This document shows, piece by piece, positions 16,430-25,495 of a DNA stretch of 64,000 nt. Source of the stretch: Dokdonella_A soli (lineage in GTDB: Bacteria > Pseudomonadota > Gammaproteobacteria > Xanthomonadales > Rhodanobacteraceae); contig NZ_BAAAEU010000002.1 in assembly GCF_039523175.1 (NCBI RefSeq), positions 62,001-126,000 of the forward strand. The letters are read 5' to 3'. The first letter of the stretch is position 1, and each line of letters opens with the position of its first letter. The position numbers and the translations under genes were made by a program. Below the pieces are notes generated by a model. The model worked only from the letters and a program-made list of their open reading frames with translations, made no database searches and was not told the DNA's origin.

Positions 16430-17745
16430 GCACGCGTGTCGACTGGATCAGTCACCCGGCCGGTCCGCTTCGTGGCGATGTCGTCGTCCCCGGCGACAAG
16501 TCGATCTCCCACCGCGCGATCATGTTGGCCGCATTGGCCGAGGGCATCTCGCATGTCAGCGGCTTCCTCGAAGGCGAAGACACGCGCGCGACCGCGGCGA
16601 TCTTCCGTGCGATGGGCGTGGCCATCGAGACGCCATCGGCGTCGCAGCGCATCGTGCACGGCGTTGGCCTGCGTGGCCTGGCCGAGCCGGGCGCGGCGCT
16701 CGATTGCGGCAATTCCGGAACCGGGATGCGTCTGCTTGCCGGCTTGCTCGCCGGGCAACGCTTCGATTCGACCTTGATAGGCGATGAGTCGCTGACGCGG
16801 AGGCCGATGTTTCGGGTGACCGGCCCGTTGAGCGCAATGGGCGCGCGGATCGAATCGGGTGAAGGCGGACGTCCGCCGTTGCACATCCGATGCGCGAGCG
16901 GTCTCTGGGGTATCCGATACACGCCGCCGGTGGCCAGTGCGCAGGTGAAGTCGGCGATCCTGCTCGCCGGTCTGTACGCGGACGGCGACACCGAAGTACA
17001 CGAGCCGCATCCCACGCGCGACTACACCGAACGCATGCTTGCCGCATTCGGCTGGCCGATCGCGTTCGAGCCGGGCAGGGCGCGACTCTCGGGCGGCCAT
17101 CACCTGCGCGCGACCGACGTCGTCGTGCCAGCCGATTTCTCGTCGGCCGCGTTCTTCATCGTCGCCGCGACCTTGGTGCCGGATTCACGGCTGCTGTTGC
17201 GCGCGGTCGGGCTGAATCCACGCCGCACCGGCCTGCTGGCCGCGCTGCGCCTGATGGGCGCGGACATCCGCGAACACGATGCGCGCGAGCAGGGCGGCGA
17301 ACGTGTGGCCGATCTCGAAGTGCGCCATGCGCGACTGCGCGGAATCGAGGTGCCGGTCGAGGTCGTGCCCGACATGATCGACGAATTCCCGATCCTGTTC
17401 GTCGCCGCGGCGGCGGCGCAAGGAACCACGACGGTCCGCGGCGCAGCCGAGTTGCGGGTCAAGGAGTCCGACCGCATCGCGGTGATGGCGAAGGGCCTGA
17501 TCGAACTCGGCGTGCGTGTCGAGGAGACGCCGGACGGCGCCGTGATCCACGGTGGCAGACTGCGCGGCGGAGTGGTCGACAGCGCCGGTGACCACCGCTG
17601 CGCGATGAGCTTCGCGGTCGCGGGACTGATCGCGCACGACGCGGTACGGATCGCCGATTGCGCGAATGTCGCGACCTCGTTCCCGGGGTTTGTCGAGATC
17701 ACGCAAAGCGCGGGCTTCCTGCTCAATGCGGTGGCGCCTGACTGA
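16426..17745 (+). CDS. aroA: 3-phosphoshikimate 1-carboxyvinyltransferase (EPSP synthase) AroA
   Basis: A 439-residue shikimate-pathway enzyme joining PEP to shikimate-3-phosphate. The substrate-binding segment PGDKSISHRA (Lys25), the GNSGTGMRLLAG motif, and RVKESDRIAVMAKGL are present in order. The Gly-Asn-Ser-Gly-Thr-Gly stretch with Ala-free sequence and the whole domain pattern look intact. GTG start overlapping the hisC stop by four bases, so it is coupled to the upstream genes. It is followed by 57 bp and then cmk. Confidence 0.96.
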   Translation: MSTRVDWISHPAGPLRGDVVVPGDKSISHRAIMLAALAEGISHVSGFLEGEDTRATAAIFRAMGVAIETPSASQRIVHGVGLRGLAEPGAALDCGNSGTGMRLLAGLLAGQRFDSTLIGDESLTRRPMFRVTGPLSAMGARIESGEGGRPPLHIRCASGLWGIRYTPPVASAQVKSAILLAGLYADGDTEVHEPHPTRDYTERMLAAFGWPIAFEPGRARLSGGHHLRATDVVVPADFSSAAFFIVAATLVPDSRLLLRAVGLNPRRTGLLAALRLMGADIREHDAREQGGERVADLEVRHARLRGIEVPVEVVPDMIDEFPILFVAAAAAQGTTTVRGAAELRVKESDRIAVMAKGLIELGVRVEETPDGAVIHGGRLRGGVVDSAGDHRCAMSFAVAGLIAHDAVRIADCANVATSFPGFVEITQSAGFLLNAVAPD

Positions 17746-17802
17746 CCTCGGCCGTGCCGGCGCCAACCGGATAGAATCGCGCGCCCCCGATGAGTGCCCG
17801 TC

Positions 17803-18489
17803 ATGACCAAGTCCGACAAGCCCGTTCCCGTGCTCGCGATCGATGGTCCCTCCGGCTCCGGCAAGGGCACGATCAGCCGCGCGGTCGCCGACGCGCTGGG
17901 CTGGCATCTGCTCGACTCCGGCGCGCTGTACCGTGCGGTCGGCTATGCGGCGAGCATGGCGGGCATCGACCTGTCGGATTCAGCCGCGGTCACGCGCTGC
18001 GCGGAGACCACGAAGATCACGTTCCGTGACCTGAAGGACGGCGGCGAGACGCGCGTGATCGTGAACGGTCATGACGCGACCGACGAGATCCGCACCGAGA
18101 CCTGCGGCGCTGCCGCTTCGGCTATCGCGGCCATCCCGGCGGTGCGGACGGCGTTGTTCGACAAGCAGCGCTCGTTCCGGAAGGCGCCCGGGCTGGTCGC
18201 CGACGGGCGCGACATGGGCACCGTGGTTTTCACCGACGCGACCTACAAGATCTTCCTCACTGCCAGCGCCGACGAACGTGCACGCAGGCGTTATAAGCAG
18301 TTGAAGGAAAAGGGGTTGGCTGTTACACTCTCATCCCTTTTGCGCGAGATCGAGGCGCGCGACGAGCGTGACGCAACCCGCAAGGTTGCGCCGCTCAGGC
18401 CGGCAGCCGGGGCATTGATCATCGACACGACCGGAATTCCGGTGGCCGAGGTGATCGCCCGGGTGCTGACTGTCGTGCATACCGGCTGA
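17803..18489 (+). CDS. cmk: cytidylate kinase Cmk
   Basis: A 228-residue (d)CMP kinase making CDP/dCDP. P-loop GPSGSGKGT at 15-23; further family segments DSGALYRAVGY, DGRDMGTVVFTDA and the lid RRYKQLKEKG are present. ATG at 17803 gives a standard N-terminus; a GTG nine bases upstream is in frame but adds only three residues. A TAGAAT (17772-17777) could be a -10 element, but no good -35 is seen. The 3' part of the gene carries a promoter candidate for rpsA. Confidence 0.95.
   Translation: MTKSDKPVPVLAIDGPSGSGKGTISRAVADALGWHLLDSGALYRAVGYAASMAGIDLSDSAAVTRCAETTKITFRDLKDGGETRVIVNGHDATDEIRTETCGAAASAIAAIPAVRTALFDKQRSFRKAPGLVADGRDMGTVVFTDATYKIFLTASADERARRRYKQLKEKGLAVTLSSLLREIEARDERDATRKVAPLRPAAGALIIDTTGIPVAEVIARVLTVVHTG
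18301..18329 (+). promoter_or_regulatory. candidate rpsA promoter inside cmk
   Basis: TTGAAG (18301-18306), a 17-bp spacer and TACACT (18324-18329), with TG at 18321-18322 making an extended -10. In E. coli the main rpsA promoter likewise lies inside the upstream cmk gene, so the position fits. The transcript would have a leader of about 300 nt. Confidence 0.5.
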
Positions 18490-18637
18490 ACTCTGCAACG
18501 AAGGGAAACGCCCGCAAGGGCAAGGGCCCGGCACCTGTGCCGGAACGCAACGATGCGGCGTATTCCGCATCCACCGAAGGTGGGTTGTCGATCCCGTTAC
18601 GTCCGGACGACGGCCTGTTTCATCACTGGAAACCAAC
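18490..18637 (+). other. rpsA leader region
   Basis: 148 bp between cmk and rpsA with short stems: GCCCGGCACCTGTGCCGG (about 18526-18543) and GATGCGGCGTATTCCGCATC (about 18552-18571). S1 protein autoregulates its own translation through a structured leader in enterobacteria, so these hairpins are candidates for the same control. There is no strong Shine-Dalgarno sequence before the ATG, which is also typical of rpsA. Confidence 0.4.
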
Positions 18638-20302
18638 ATGACTGAAAGTTTCGCTGAACTGTTCGAACAGAGCCAATCGCTGGCCAAGCTGCGCTCCGGC
18701 GCGATTGTCACCGGCACCGTCGTCGAGATCCGCTCCGACGTAGTCGTTGTCAATGCAGGCCTCAAGTCCGAAGGCATCATCCCGATCGAGCAGTTCAAGA
18801 ACGAGAAGGGCGAACTCGAGATCAGCGTCGGCGACGACGTCAAGGTCGCGCTCGACGCAATCGAAAACGGCTTCGGCGAGACCATGCTCTCGCGCGAGAA
18901 GGCCAAGCGCTCGCTGGTGTGGGACGAACTCGAGGAAGCGCAGACCGCCAATGCCGCCGTCACCGGCCGCATCTCCGGCAAGGTCAAGGGTGGCTTCACG
19001 GTCGACATCAAGGATGTCCGCGCGTTCCTGCCGGGCTCGCTGGTCGACGTGCGTCCGGTGCGCGACCCGTCCTACCTCGAGGGCAAGGAACTCGAGTTCA
19101 AGATCATCAAGCTCGACCGCAAGCGCAACAACGTGGTCGTGTCGCGTCGCGCGGTTGTCGAAAGCGAGTTCAGCGCCGAGCGCGAACAGCTGCTCGACCG
19201 CCTGCAGGAAGGCGCAGTCGTCAAGGGCGTGGTCAAGAACCTCACCGACTACGGCGCGTTCGTCGACCTCGGCGGCATCGATGGCCTGCTGCACATCACC
19301 GACATGGCGTGGAAGCGCGTGCGTCATCCGTCCGAAGTCGTCAACGTCGGCGACGAGCTGGATGTCCGCGTGCTGAAGTTCGATCGCGAGCGCAACCGCG
19401 TCTCGCTCGGCCTCAAGCAGCTCGGCGAGGATCCGTGGGTCGCGATCGCGCGCCGCTATCCGACCGGCACGCGCCTGTTCGGCAAGGTCTCCAACGTCAC
19501 CGACTACGGCTGCTTCGTCGAGCTGGAGCCGGGCGTCGAAGGCCTGGTCCACGTGTCCGAGATGGACTGGACCAACAAGAACGTCAACCCGGCCAAGGTC
19601 GTGCAGGTCGGCGACGAGGTCGAGGTCATGGTGCTCGATGTGGACGAAGAGCGCCGCCGCATCTCGCTCGGCATGAAGCAGGTCAGCGCGAATCCGTGGG
19701 AAGCGTTCGCCGCGATCCACAAGAAGAACGACAAGGTCTCGGGCACGATCAAGTCGATCACCGACTTCGGCATCTTCGTCGGTCTCGACGGCGGTATCGA
19801 CGGCCTGGTGCACCTGTCCGACATCTCGTGGCAGACCACCGGCGAAGACCTCGTGCGCAACTTCAAGAAGGGCGACGAGATCGAGGCGGTCGTGCTGGCG
19901 GTCGATCCGGAGCGTGAGCGCATCTCGCTCGGCATCAAGCAGCTCGAGCAGGATCCGTTCGGCCAGTTCATGGCGGCGCATCCGCGCGGCAGCATCCTCA
20001 CCGGCACGGTTCGTGAAGTCGACGCCAAGGGCGCGACGATCGATCTGGGCGACGGCGTCGAGGGCTATCTGCGCGCGAACGACATCGCCAAGGAACGCGT
20101 TGACGATGCGACGCAGTACCTCAAGGTCGGCGATTCGGTCGAAGCCAAGTTCACCGGCATGGACCGCAAGGGCCGCAGCCTGCAGCTCTCGATCCGCGCG
20201 AAGGACGAGGACGAACTGCAGAGCACCCTCGAGGAATACCAGAGCGCTTCGGGCGGCACCACCAAGCTCGGCGCGCTGCTGAAGGAACAGCTGAACCGTT
20301 GA
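18638..20302 (+). CDS. rpsA: 30S ribosomal protein S1
   Basis: A 554-residue protein with six S1 (OB-fold) repeats, close to the 557 of E. coli. Repeats begin near residues 20, 105, 190, 277, 364 and 450. The later ones carry the classic pattern VTDYGCFVELEPGVEGLVHVSEM. It binds mRNA on the 30S subunit and unfolds leaders. It lies downstream of cmk and upstream of ihfB, the usual gammaproteobacterial order. Confidence 0.98.
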   Translation: MTESFAELFEQSQSLAKLRSGAIVTGTVVEIRSDVVVVNAGLKSEGIIPIEQFKNEKGELEISVGDDVKVALDAIENGFGETMLSREKAKRSLVWDELEEAQTANAAVTGRISGKVKGGFTVDIKDVRAFLPGSLVDVRPVRDPSYLEGKELEFKIIKLDRKRNNVVVSRRAVVESEFSAEREQLLDRLQEGAVVKGVVKNLTDYGAFVDLGGIDGLLHITDMAWKRVRHPSEVVNVGDELDVRVLKFDRERNRVSLGLKQLGEDPWVAIARRYPTGTRLFGKVSNVTDYGCFVELEPGVEGLVHVSEMDWTNKNVNPAKVVQVGDEVEVMVLDVDEERRRISLGMKQVSANPWEAFAAIHKKNDKVSGTIKSITDFGIFVGLDGGIDGLVHLSDISWQTTGEDLVRNFKKGDEIEAVVLAVDPERERISLGIKQLEQDPFGQFMAAHPRGSILTGTVREVDAKGATIDLGDGVEGYLRANDIAKERVDDATQYLKVGDSVEAKFTGMDRKGRSLQLSIRAKDEDELQSTLEEYQSASGGTTKLGALLKEQLNR

Positions 20303-20345
20303 TGGCCGCAGCGCGCGGCGTGATCCGCGCGCTGCCACGCAACCC

Positions 20346-20376
20346 GCGCGCACCGGCGACGGTGCGCGTTTTTTTG
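20346..20376 (+). terminator. rho-independent terminator after rpsA
   Basis: GCGCGCACCG (20346-20355), a four-base loop, and CGGTGCGCG (20360-20368) followed by seven T residues. It lies 44 bp after the rpsA stop and about 30 bp before ihfB. ihfB must therefore use read-through or its own promoter. Confidence 0.85.
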
Positions 20377-20404
20377 AACCGAGAACGCAACCATTCCCAT
20401 CGCG

Positions 20405-20716
20405 ATGACCAAGTCGGAGCTGATCGAGTCCCTGGCCCAGCGGCAGAAGCACCTTGCTGCGAACGACGTCGAACTCGCCGTCAAGAGCGTGCTCGAGCAA
20501 ATGAGCCATTCGCTCTCGACCGGCGAACGCATCGAGATCCGCGGTTTCGGGAGTTTCTCGTTGCACTACCGGCCGCCGCGCATGGGCCGCAACCCGAAGA
20601 CTGGCGATTCGGTCGCGCTGCCGGGCAAGCACGTTCCGCATTTCAAGCCGGGCAAGGAGCTGCGCGAGCGCGTCAACGAGAAGGTCGGGCCGGCGAAGAC
20701 GGCGGAAACCGCCTGA
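20405..20716 (+). CDS. ihfB: integration host factor beta subunit
   Basis: A 103-residue HU/IHF-family DNA-bending protein. It has the beta-arm signature IRGFGSFSLHYRPPRMGRNPKTGD, with the Pro that intercalates between base pairs, and the N-terminal MTKSELIESLA typical of IHF-beta. It pairs with IhfA, which is not in this window. The gene follows the rpsA terminator, as in many gammaproteobacteria. Confidence 0.97.
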   Translation: MTKSELIESLAQRQKHLAANDVELAVKSVLEQMSHSLSTGERIEIRGFGSFSLHYRPPRMGRNPKTGDSVALPGKHVPHFKPGKELRERVNEKVGPAKTAETA

Positions 20717-20811
20717 TCGCCAGCGACGACCAGATCACGCGCCGCTGACGGCGCGGCTGCAACGTCGACATTCCGGAGTCGCCGAATGCAGTTCATCGCG
20801 GACCCTTTATC

Positions 20812-21123
20812 ATGCGTGGGCTTTCGCATCGCCTGCCGACCATGCGCTTGATCCTGATCATCCTGATCCTCCTCGTCGTTGCACTGGGTGCGCTGTTCGG
20901 CGCGCTCAACGGTGCGCGCATTCCGATTGACTTCTACTTCTTCCAGCTCGCCATGCCGACCGGCGCGGCGCTCCTGGGCGCATTGCTCGCCGGCTGGCTG
21001 CTCGGTGGCCTCGTCGCGTGGGTCGGGCAGGTACCGCGACTGCGGCGCGATCTGCGCACGGTGCATCGCGATCTGCGCGAAGCCCGGACGCTGCCGTCCG
21101 CCGGGACGCGCGAGGACGCATGA
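20812..21123 (+). CDS. lapA: LapA-domain inner-membrane protein
   Basis: A 103-residue protein with two transmembrane helices: about 12-30 (LILIILILLVVALGALFGAL) and 46-68 (PTGAALLGALLAGWLLGGLVAW). A short cytosolic helix with basic residues (RLRRDLRTVHRDLREAR) follows. LapA partners LapB in controlling lipopolysaccharide synthesis. A start at 20842 (MRLILII) would also be compatible with the family; neither start has a clear Shine-Dalgarno site. ATGA overlap with lapB. Confidence 0.88.
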   Translation: MRGLSHRLPTMRLILIILILLVVALGALFGALNGARIPIDFYFFQLAMPTGAALLGALLAGWLLGGLVAWVGQVPRLRRDLRTVHRDLREARTLPSAGTREDA

Positions 21124-22292
21124 ACGAACTCGCCCTGCTGTTCCTGCTGCTGCCGGTCGCCGCGTTTTCCGGTTGGGTGCTCGGACGCCGTCGCAGCGAG
21201 CGCACTTCCGGCGCGCGCGTCAGCGAACTGTCGACCAGCTATTTCCGCGGCCTCAACTACCTGCTCAACGAGCAGCAGGACAAGGCGATCGAGGTGTTCC
21301 TCAAGCTCGCCGAGATCAACCGCGACACCGTCGAGACGCACCTTGCACTGGGCAACCTGTTCCGGCGTCGCGGTGAGGTGGATCGTGCGATCCGCGTGCA
21401 TCAGCACCTAATTGCCCGACCGAACCTCAGCCAGGACGAGAAGACGGTCGCCTTGCTCGAACTCGGCGAGGACTACATGCGCGCCGGCCTGCTCGACCGG
21501 GCCGAAACCCTGTTTACCGACCTCGTCGCGATGGATGCGCTGGCGCCGTCCGCGCTGAAGCACCTGATCGCGATCTACCAGCACGAGCGCGACTGGGACA
21601 AGGCGATCCAGAATGCGCAGCGGCTGGAGCAGGTGACCGGCGAGTCGCAGGGTGCCGTGATCGCGCAGTTCTATTGCGAACTCGCCGAGCAGGCCCGCGC
21701 GCAGGGTGCGCGCGACGATGCGCGGGCGCGTGTGGCGGAAGCGTTCGCAGTCGAGCCCGAGTGTGTCCGCGCGAGCATGATCGAGGGCCACATCGAGTCC
21801 GCCGCCGGCAATCTCGACGCCGCGATCCGCGCCTTCGAGCGCGTTGCCGAGCTCGATATCGACTACATGCCGGAGATCCTCTCGCCGCTGCTCGACTGCT
21901 ACGCGCGTGCGCAGCGCATGCAGCGTGCCGAGGAATTCCTGCTCGACATCACCGAGCGCTACCAGGGCGTCTCGCCGGTGTTGGCCCTTGCAAAACTGTA
22001 CGCGACGACGCGTGGCGAGGCCGCGGCCGTCGATTTCCTGAACCGGATCCTGCGCCAGCGCCCATCGGTGCGCGCGCTGATGGCGCTGATCGACGTCAAC
22101 CTGCACACCGCCAGCGGCGAGGCGCGCGAGAACTTCCTGACCCTGCGCGACCTGACCCGCCAGCTCGTCGAGGGCAAGGCGATGTACCGCTGCAACAAAT
22201 GCGGCTTCGGCGCGAAGGCGCACCACTGGCAGTGCCCGAGCTGCAAGAGCTGGGGCTCGGTGAGGCCGATTCACGGCGTGGTCGGCGAGTAG
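21120..22292 (+). CDS. lapB: lipopolysaccharide assembly protein LapB
   Basis: A 390-residue protein with an N-terminal membrane helix (ALLFLLLPVAAFSGWVLG), a run of TPR helices (about 40-340) and a C-terminal rubredoxin-type zinc knuckle CNKCGFG...CPSCKSWG (~357-378). In E. coli LapB presents LpxC to FtsH and so limits LPS synthesis. Start codon overlaps the lapA stop. The linked genes downstream make surface polysaccharide, which fits an envelope theme. Confidence 0.96.
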   Translation: MNELALLFLLLPVAAFSGWVLGRRRSERTSGARVSELSTSYFRGLNYLLNEQQDKAIEVFLKLAEINRDTVETHLALGNLFRRRGEVDRAIRVHQHLIARPNLSQDEKTVALLELGEDYMRAGLLDRAETLFTDLVAMDALAPSALKHLIAIYQHERDWDKAIQNAQRLEQVTGESQGAVIAQFYCELAEQARAQGARDDARARVAEAFAVEPECVRASMIEGHIESAAGNLDAAIRAFERVAELDIDYMPEILSPLLDCYARAQRMQRAEEFLLDITERYQGVSPVLALAKLYATTRGEAAAVDFLNRILRQRPSVRALMALIDVNLHTASGEARENFLTLRDLTRQLVEGKAMYRCNKCGFGAKAHHWQCPSCKSWGSVRPIHGVVGE

Positions 22293-22300
22293 GGCTCGCG

Positions 22301-23407
22301 ATGGCCGTCTGGTCGCTGGCAGAGTGGGCAATTGTCGCTGCCGTCGCCCTGGTGTTGGCCGCCTCGTGTACGCACTTCAGCATCGCGTACGCGCTTCACC
22401 GGCAACTGCTCGACCAGCCGGGGCAGCGCCGCTCGCATCAGGTCCCGACCCCGCGAGGTGGCGGCATCGGGATCGTGGTCGGTGCGCTCTTCGTGATCGC
22501 ACTCTTCGCCGCGCAATCGGAGTCTTCGATCCGCGCGCTCGCACTATCGGTGATGGCCGCGGTCGTTGTCGTCGGCATGGTGGGCTGGATCGACGATCAC
22601 GGTGGTCTGCGTGCGCGCACGCGCCTGGCCGCGCACTGCCTCGCGGCACTCGTGTTGCTCGCGACGCCCGCAGTGCTGATCGGTCTGTCGGATCCCATAA
22701 CCGGACGAGGTGCGCTGTTGATGTACACGCTGGCCGCGGTGTTCCCCGGTCTTGCGATCGTGTGGTCGATCAACCTGCACAACTTCATGGACGGCATCGA
22801 TGGGTTGCTGGCGCTGCAGGCAATGTTCGTGCTGGGCACGCTCGCATGGATCTGCCTGCTCACCGGCTACCCAGGCCAGGCCGGATGCATCGGCGCATGT
22901 GCGATCGCTGCCGGTGGCTTCCTGCCATTCAATTTCCCGCGCGCACGCATTTTTATGGGGGACGTCGGCAGTGGCGTTCTGGGTCTGCTGGTTGCGATCG
23001 CGGTGCTGTGGCAGATGGCGACCCCGGGCATCGCGCTGGCCAGCGGCATCGTGCTGTGTTCGGCCTTCGTCACCGACGCGACCTGCACGCTGCTCTCGCG
23101 CATGCTGCGTGGCCGGCGTTGGTATAGTGCGCACCGCGAGCACCTGTACCAGTGGCTGGTGCGCTGCGGCTTTTCGCATGCGCGGGTGGTCGCGCTCTAC
23201 ATGGGATGGAATCTGCTGATCGTGCTGCCCGCCGTCTACTGGATGAATCGCATGGCCCGGACCGGCGCGTCCATCGTCGATGGGCCGACAACGAACAGGT
23301 TTGGCCCTGCCGTTGCGGTCTACGCGCTGGCCTGCACAGTCTGGTGGCTCGGCAAGCGCTGGTGTTTGCGCAACGTAACGACGCGGAGTCGCCATGCTGC
23401 TGCGTAA
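22301..23407 (+). CDS. WecA/WbpL-like UDP-sugar:undecaprenyl-phosphate glycosyl-1-phosphate transferase
   Basis: A 368-residue polytopic membrane enzyme (about ten helices) of the MraY/WecA family. It starts O-antigen or capsule repeat units by transferring a sugar phosphate to undecaprenyl phosphate. Visible family motifs are DDHGGLRARTR (~96), NLHNFMDGIDGL (~158-169), FMGDVGSG (~217-224) and the cytosolic HREHLYQ (~278-284). Sugar specificity cannot be read from sequence. It starts 8 bp after lapB and overlaps the dehydratase gene by 14 bp, which suggests the dehydratase makes its substrate or the next sugar. Confidence 0.9.
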   Translation: MAVWSLAEWAIVAAVALVLAASCTHFSIAYALHRQLLDQPGQRRSHQVPTPRGGGIGIVVGALFVIALFAAQSESSIRALALSVMAAVVVVGMVGWIDDHGGLRARTRLAAHCLAALVLLATPAVLIGLSDPITGRGALLMYTLAAVFPGLAIVWSINLHNFMDGIDGLLALQAMFVLGTLAWICLLTGYPGQAGCIGACAIAAGGFLPFNFPRARIFMGDVGSGVLGLLVAIAVLWQMATPGIALASGIVLCSAFVTDATCTLLSRMLRGRRWYSAHREHLYQWLVRCGFSHARVVALYMGWNLLIVLPAVYWMNRMARTGASIVDGPTTNRFGPAVAVYALACTVWWLGKRWCLRNVTTRSRHAAA

Positions 23408-25277
23408 GACCATCGCCGGCATCCATCCGCGCCTAGCGGTCGTCGCCCACGACATGCTGATGGTCTGGCTGACCTGGACCGCGGTCAGCATGTTGCGCTG
23501 GTCGCTGGCGCCCAACCCCTCGCCGGTCTCGCTGTTCGGGCACGAAGTCTGGCTGGTGCTCGCCGCGCAGGGCCTCATCTTCTGGTGGACCGGCCTGTAC
23601 CGCGGGCTGTGGCGCTTCGCCAGCATGCCGGACATCTGGAACATATTCCGCGCGTGCCTGCTCGGCGCATTCGCGGTCGCGATCACGCTGTTCGTGTACA
23701 ACCGCCTGGTCACCGTGCCGCGCACGGTGCTATTGGTGTACCCGCTGGTACTCGCGGTCCTGCTCGGTGTGCCGCGCCTGGCCTACCGCTACTGGAAGGA
23801 CAGCCGCCTCGACTTCGTCACGCGCGCGCCGAGCCAGCGCATTCTCGTGCTGGGCGCGGGCAAGGCCGGCGACGCGCTGGTGCGCGATTTGCGCCGCGAG
23901 AACCGGTATACCCCGGTCGGTTTCCTCGACGACAACGTGCAGCTGCGCGGATCGCGCCTGCACGGCATTCCGGTGCTGGGCACGCTCGATCAACTGCCGC
24001 AGCTCGCACGCGAGACCGCTGCGGAAATGCTGGTCATCGCGATGCCGGCCGCGAACAAGGTGCAGATGCGCCGTGCGGTCGATCTGTGCGAGGAGTGCAA
24101 CCTGCCGTTCCGCACGGTGCCGCGGCTCGAGGACGTGGTCGCCGGCCGCTCCAGCTTCAACGAACTCAAGGAAGTCGCGATCGAGGACCTGCTCGGCCGC
24201 GAACAGGTGCAGCTCGACTGGACCGCGATCCGCACGCGTCTCGCCGGCAAGCGCGTGCTGGTCAGCGGCGGCGGTGGCTCGATCGGCTCGGAACTGTGCC
24301 GACAGGTCGCGCGGCTCGGTGCCGAATCGCTGACCGTGCTGGAGCTGTCCGAATACAACCTCTACATGATCGAGCAGGAACTGCGGCGCGACTATCCGGA
24401 CCTGCTGTTCAACGCCTGGCTCGGCGACTGCGGCGACGCGATGACGTGCGCGCGCGTGTTCGAGCAGGCGCGTCCGCAGGTCGTGTTCCACGCGGCCGCG
24501 TACAAGCATGTGCCTCTGCTGCAAGGGCAGGTTCGCGAGGCGTTCCGCAACAACGTGCTCGGCACCAAGGCGCTGGCCGAGGCCGCGGATGCGCATGGCG
24601 CAGACAGCTTCGTGCTGATCTCGACCGACAAGGCGGTCAATCCCACCAGCGTGATGGGCGCCTGCAAGCGTGTCGCGGAACTGTTCTGCCAGAACTTCGC
24701 GCGGCAGTCGCACACGCGCTTCATCACGGTGCGGTTCGGCAATGTGCTCGATTCTGCGGGATCGGTCGTGCCGCGCTTCCGGGAGCAGATCCGCGCGGGC
24801 GGACCGGTCACAGTCACGCATCCGGAGATCACGCGCTATTTCATGACGATCCCGGAAGCCTGCCAGTTGATCCTGCAGGCATCGGTACTCGGCAATGGCG
24901 GCGAGATCTTCGCGCTCGACATGGGCGAGCCGGTGAAGATCCGCGACCTTGCCGAGCAGATGATCCGTCTCGCCGGCAAGCATGAGAGCGGTGATATCCC
25001 GATCATCTATACCGGCCTGCGCCCCGGCGAGAAGCTGTTCGAGGAACTGTTCCATCCGCACGAGCAGTACACCGACACCGCGCACGCGAAGATCTTCCTC
25101 GCACAACCGCGCAGCATGGCCTGGAACCTGCTGACGACGCAGTTGCGCCAGGGCGAACTCGCGGTGCGCGACTTCGACGAGGGCATGCTGAGGCGCATCC
25201 TCGATCAACTGTTGCCCGAGTTCGCCAGTGACGGCACGCCCTCGGATGGTGTCGTCGTCGCATTCGGATCGCGGTGA
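23394..25277 (+). CDS. membrane nucleoside-diphosphate-sugar 4,6-dehydratase (CapD/WbpM/FlaA1 family)
   Basis: A 627-residue enzyme with four N-terminal transmembrane helices (within 1-130), a CoA-binding-like Rossmann segment (ILVLGAGKAGDALV, ~149-162) and the SDR catalytic domain. The latter has GGGGSIGSEL (~290) and STDKAVNPTSVMGACKR (~410), where the Asp-Lys pair replaces the usual Tyr-Lys. WbpM-type enzymes convert UDP-GlcNAc to the 4-keto-6-deoxy sugar used for O-antigen, capsule or glycans. Length and domain order are as expected for the long form. A start 14 bp inside the transferase gene implies coupling. Confidence 0.93.
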   Translation: MLLRKTIAGIHPRLAVVAHDMLMVWLTWTAVSMLRWSLAPNPSPVSLFGHEVWLVLAAQGLIFWWTGLYRGLWRFASMPDIWNIFRACLLGAFAVAITLFVYNRLVTVPRTVLLVYPLVLAVLLGVPRLAYRYWKDSRLDFVTRAPSQRILVLGAGKAGDALVRDLRRENRYTPVGFLDDNVQLRGSRLHGIPVLGTLDQLPQLARETAAEMLVIAMPAANKVQMRRAVDLCEECNLPFRTVPRLEDVVAGRSSFNELKEVAIEDLLGREQVQLDWTAIRTRLAGKRVLVSGGGGSIGSELCRQVARLGAESLTVLELSEYNLYMIEQELRRDYPDLLFNAWLGDCGDAMTCARVFEQARPQVVFHAAAYKHVPLLQGQVREAFRNNVLGTKALAEAADAHGADSFVLISTDKAVNPTSVMGACKRVAELFCQNFARQSHTRFITVRFGNVLDSAGSVVPRFREQIRAGGPVTVTHPEITRYFMTIPEACQLILQASVLGNGGEIFALDMGEPVKIRDLAEQMIRLAGKHESGDIPIIYTGLRPGEKLFEELFHPHEQYTDTAHAKIFLAQPRSMAWNLLTTQLRQGELAVRDFDEGMLRRILDQLLPEFASDGTPSDGVVVAFGSR

Positions 25278-25351
25278 GTTTTTGTGCCCGCCATCCATGG
25301 CGGTCACCGTTCGGACCATCGCTGGCGCGATGTCAAAAACGTCTCCGGGAA

Positions 25352-25475
25352 GTTTTTTGCGATCGATCCTTGATCGCGGAATCAAAAAGCGGCATTCATG
25401 GTCGCACTTCATTTTTCTTTGCGATCGTTCCTTGATCGCCTGAATCAAAATGCGGCCATCCTTGGCCGCACTTTC
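25352..25475. repeat. tandem copies of a paired-hairpin repeat (GCGATC...GATCGC / GCGGCC...GGCCGC)
   Basis: Two ~62-bp units lie before galU. In each, a GCGATC-loop-GATCGC stem (25359-25377 and 25421-25439) is followed by an AATCAAAA spacer and a GCGG(C)C-loop-GGCCGC stem (25389-25406 imperfect; 25452-25469 perfect). Loops read (G)ATCCTT or TTCCTT. A third unit in inverted orientation is at 33428-33474. A related single hairpin CCGCCATCCATGGCGG is near 25289-25304. The last stem lies 27 bp before the galU ATG, so it could affect galU expression. Confidence 0.75.
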
Positions 25476-25495
25476 AAATTACACAAGGACACTGC

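Noticed and set aside
18623..20641. 672-codon open frame on the minus strand
   Set aside because: It is antisense to rpsA, made of Arg/Asp/Leu-rich high-GC shadow sequence with no domain.
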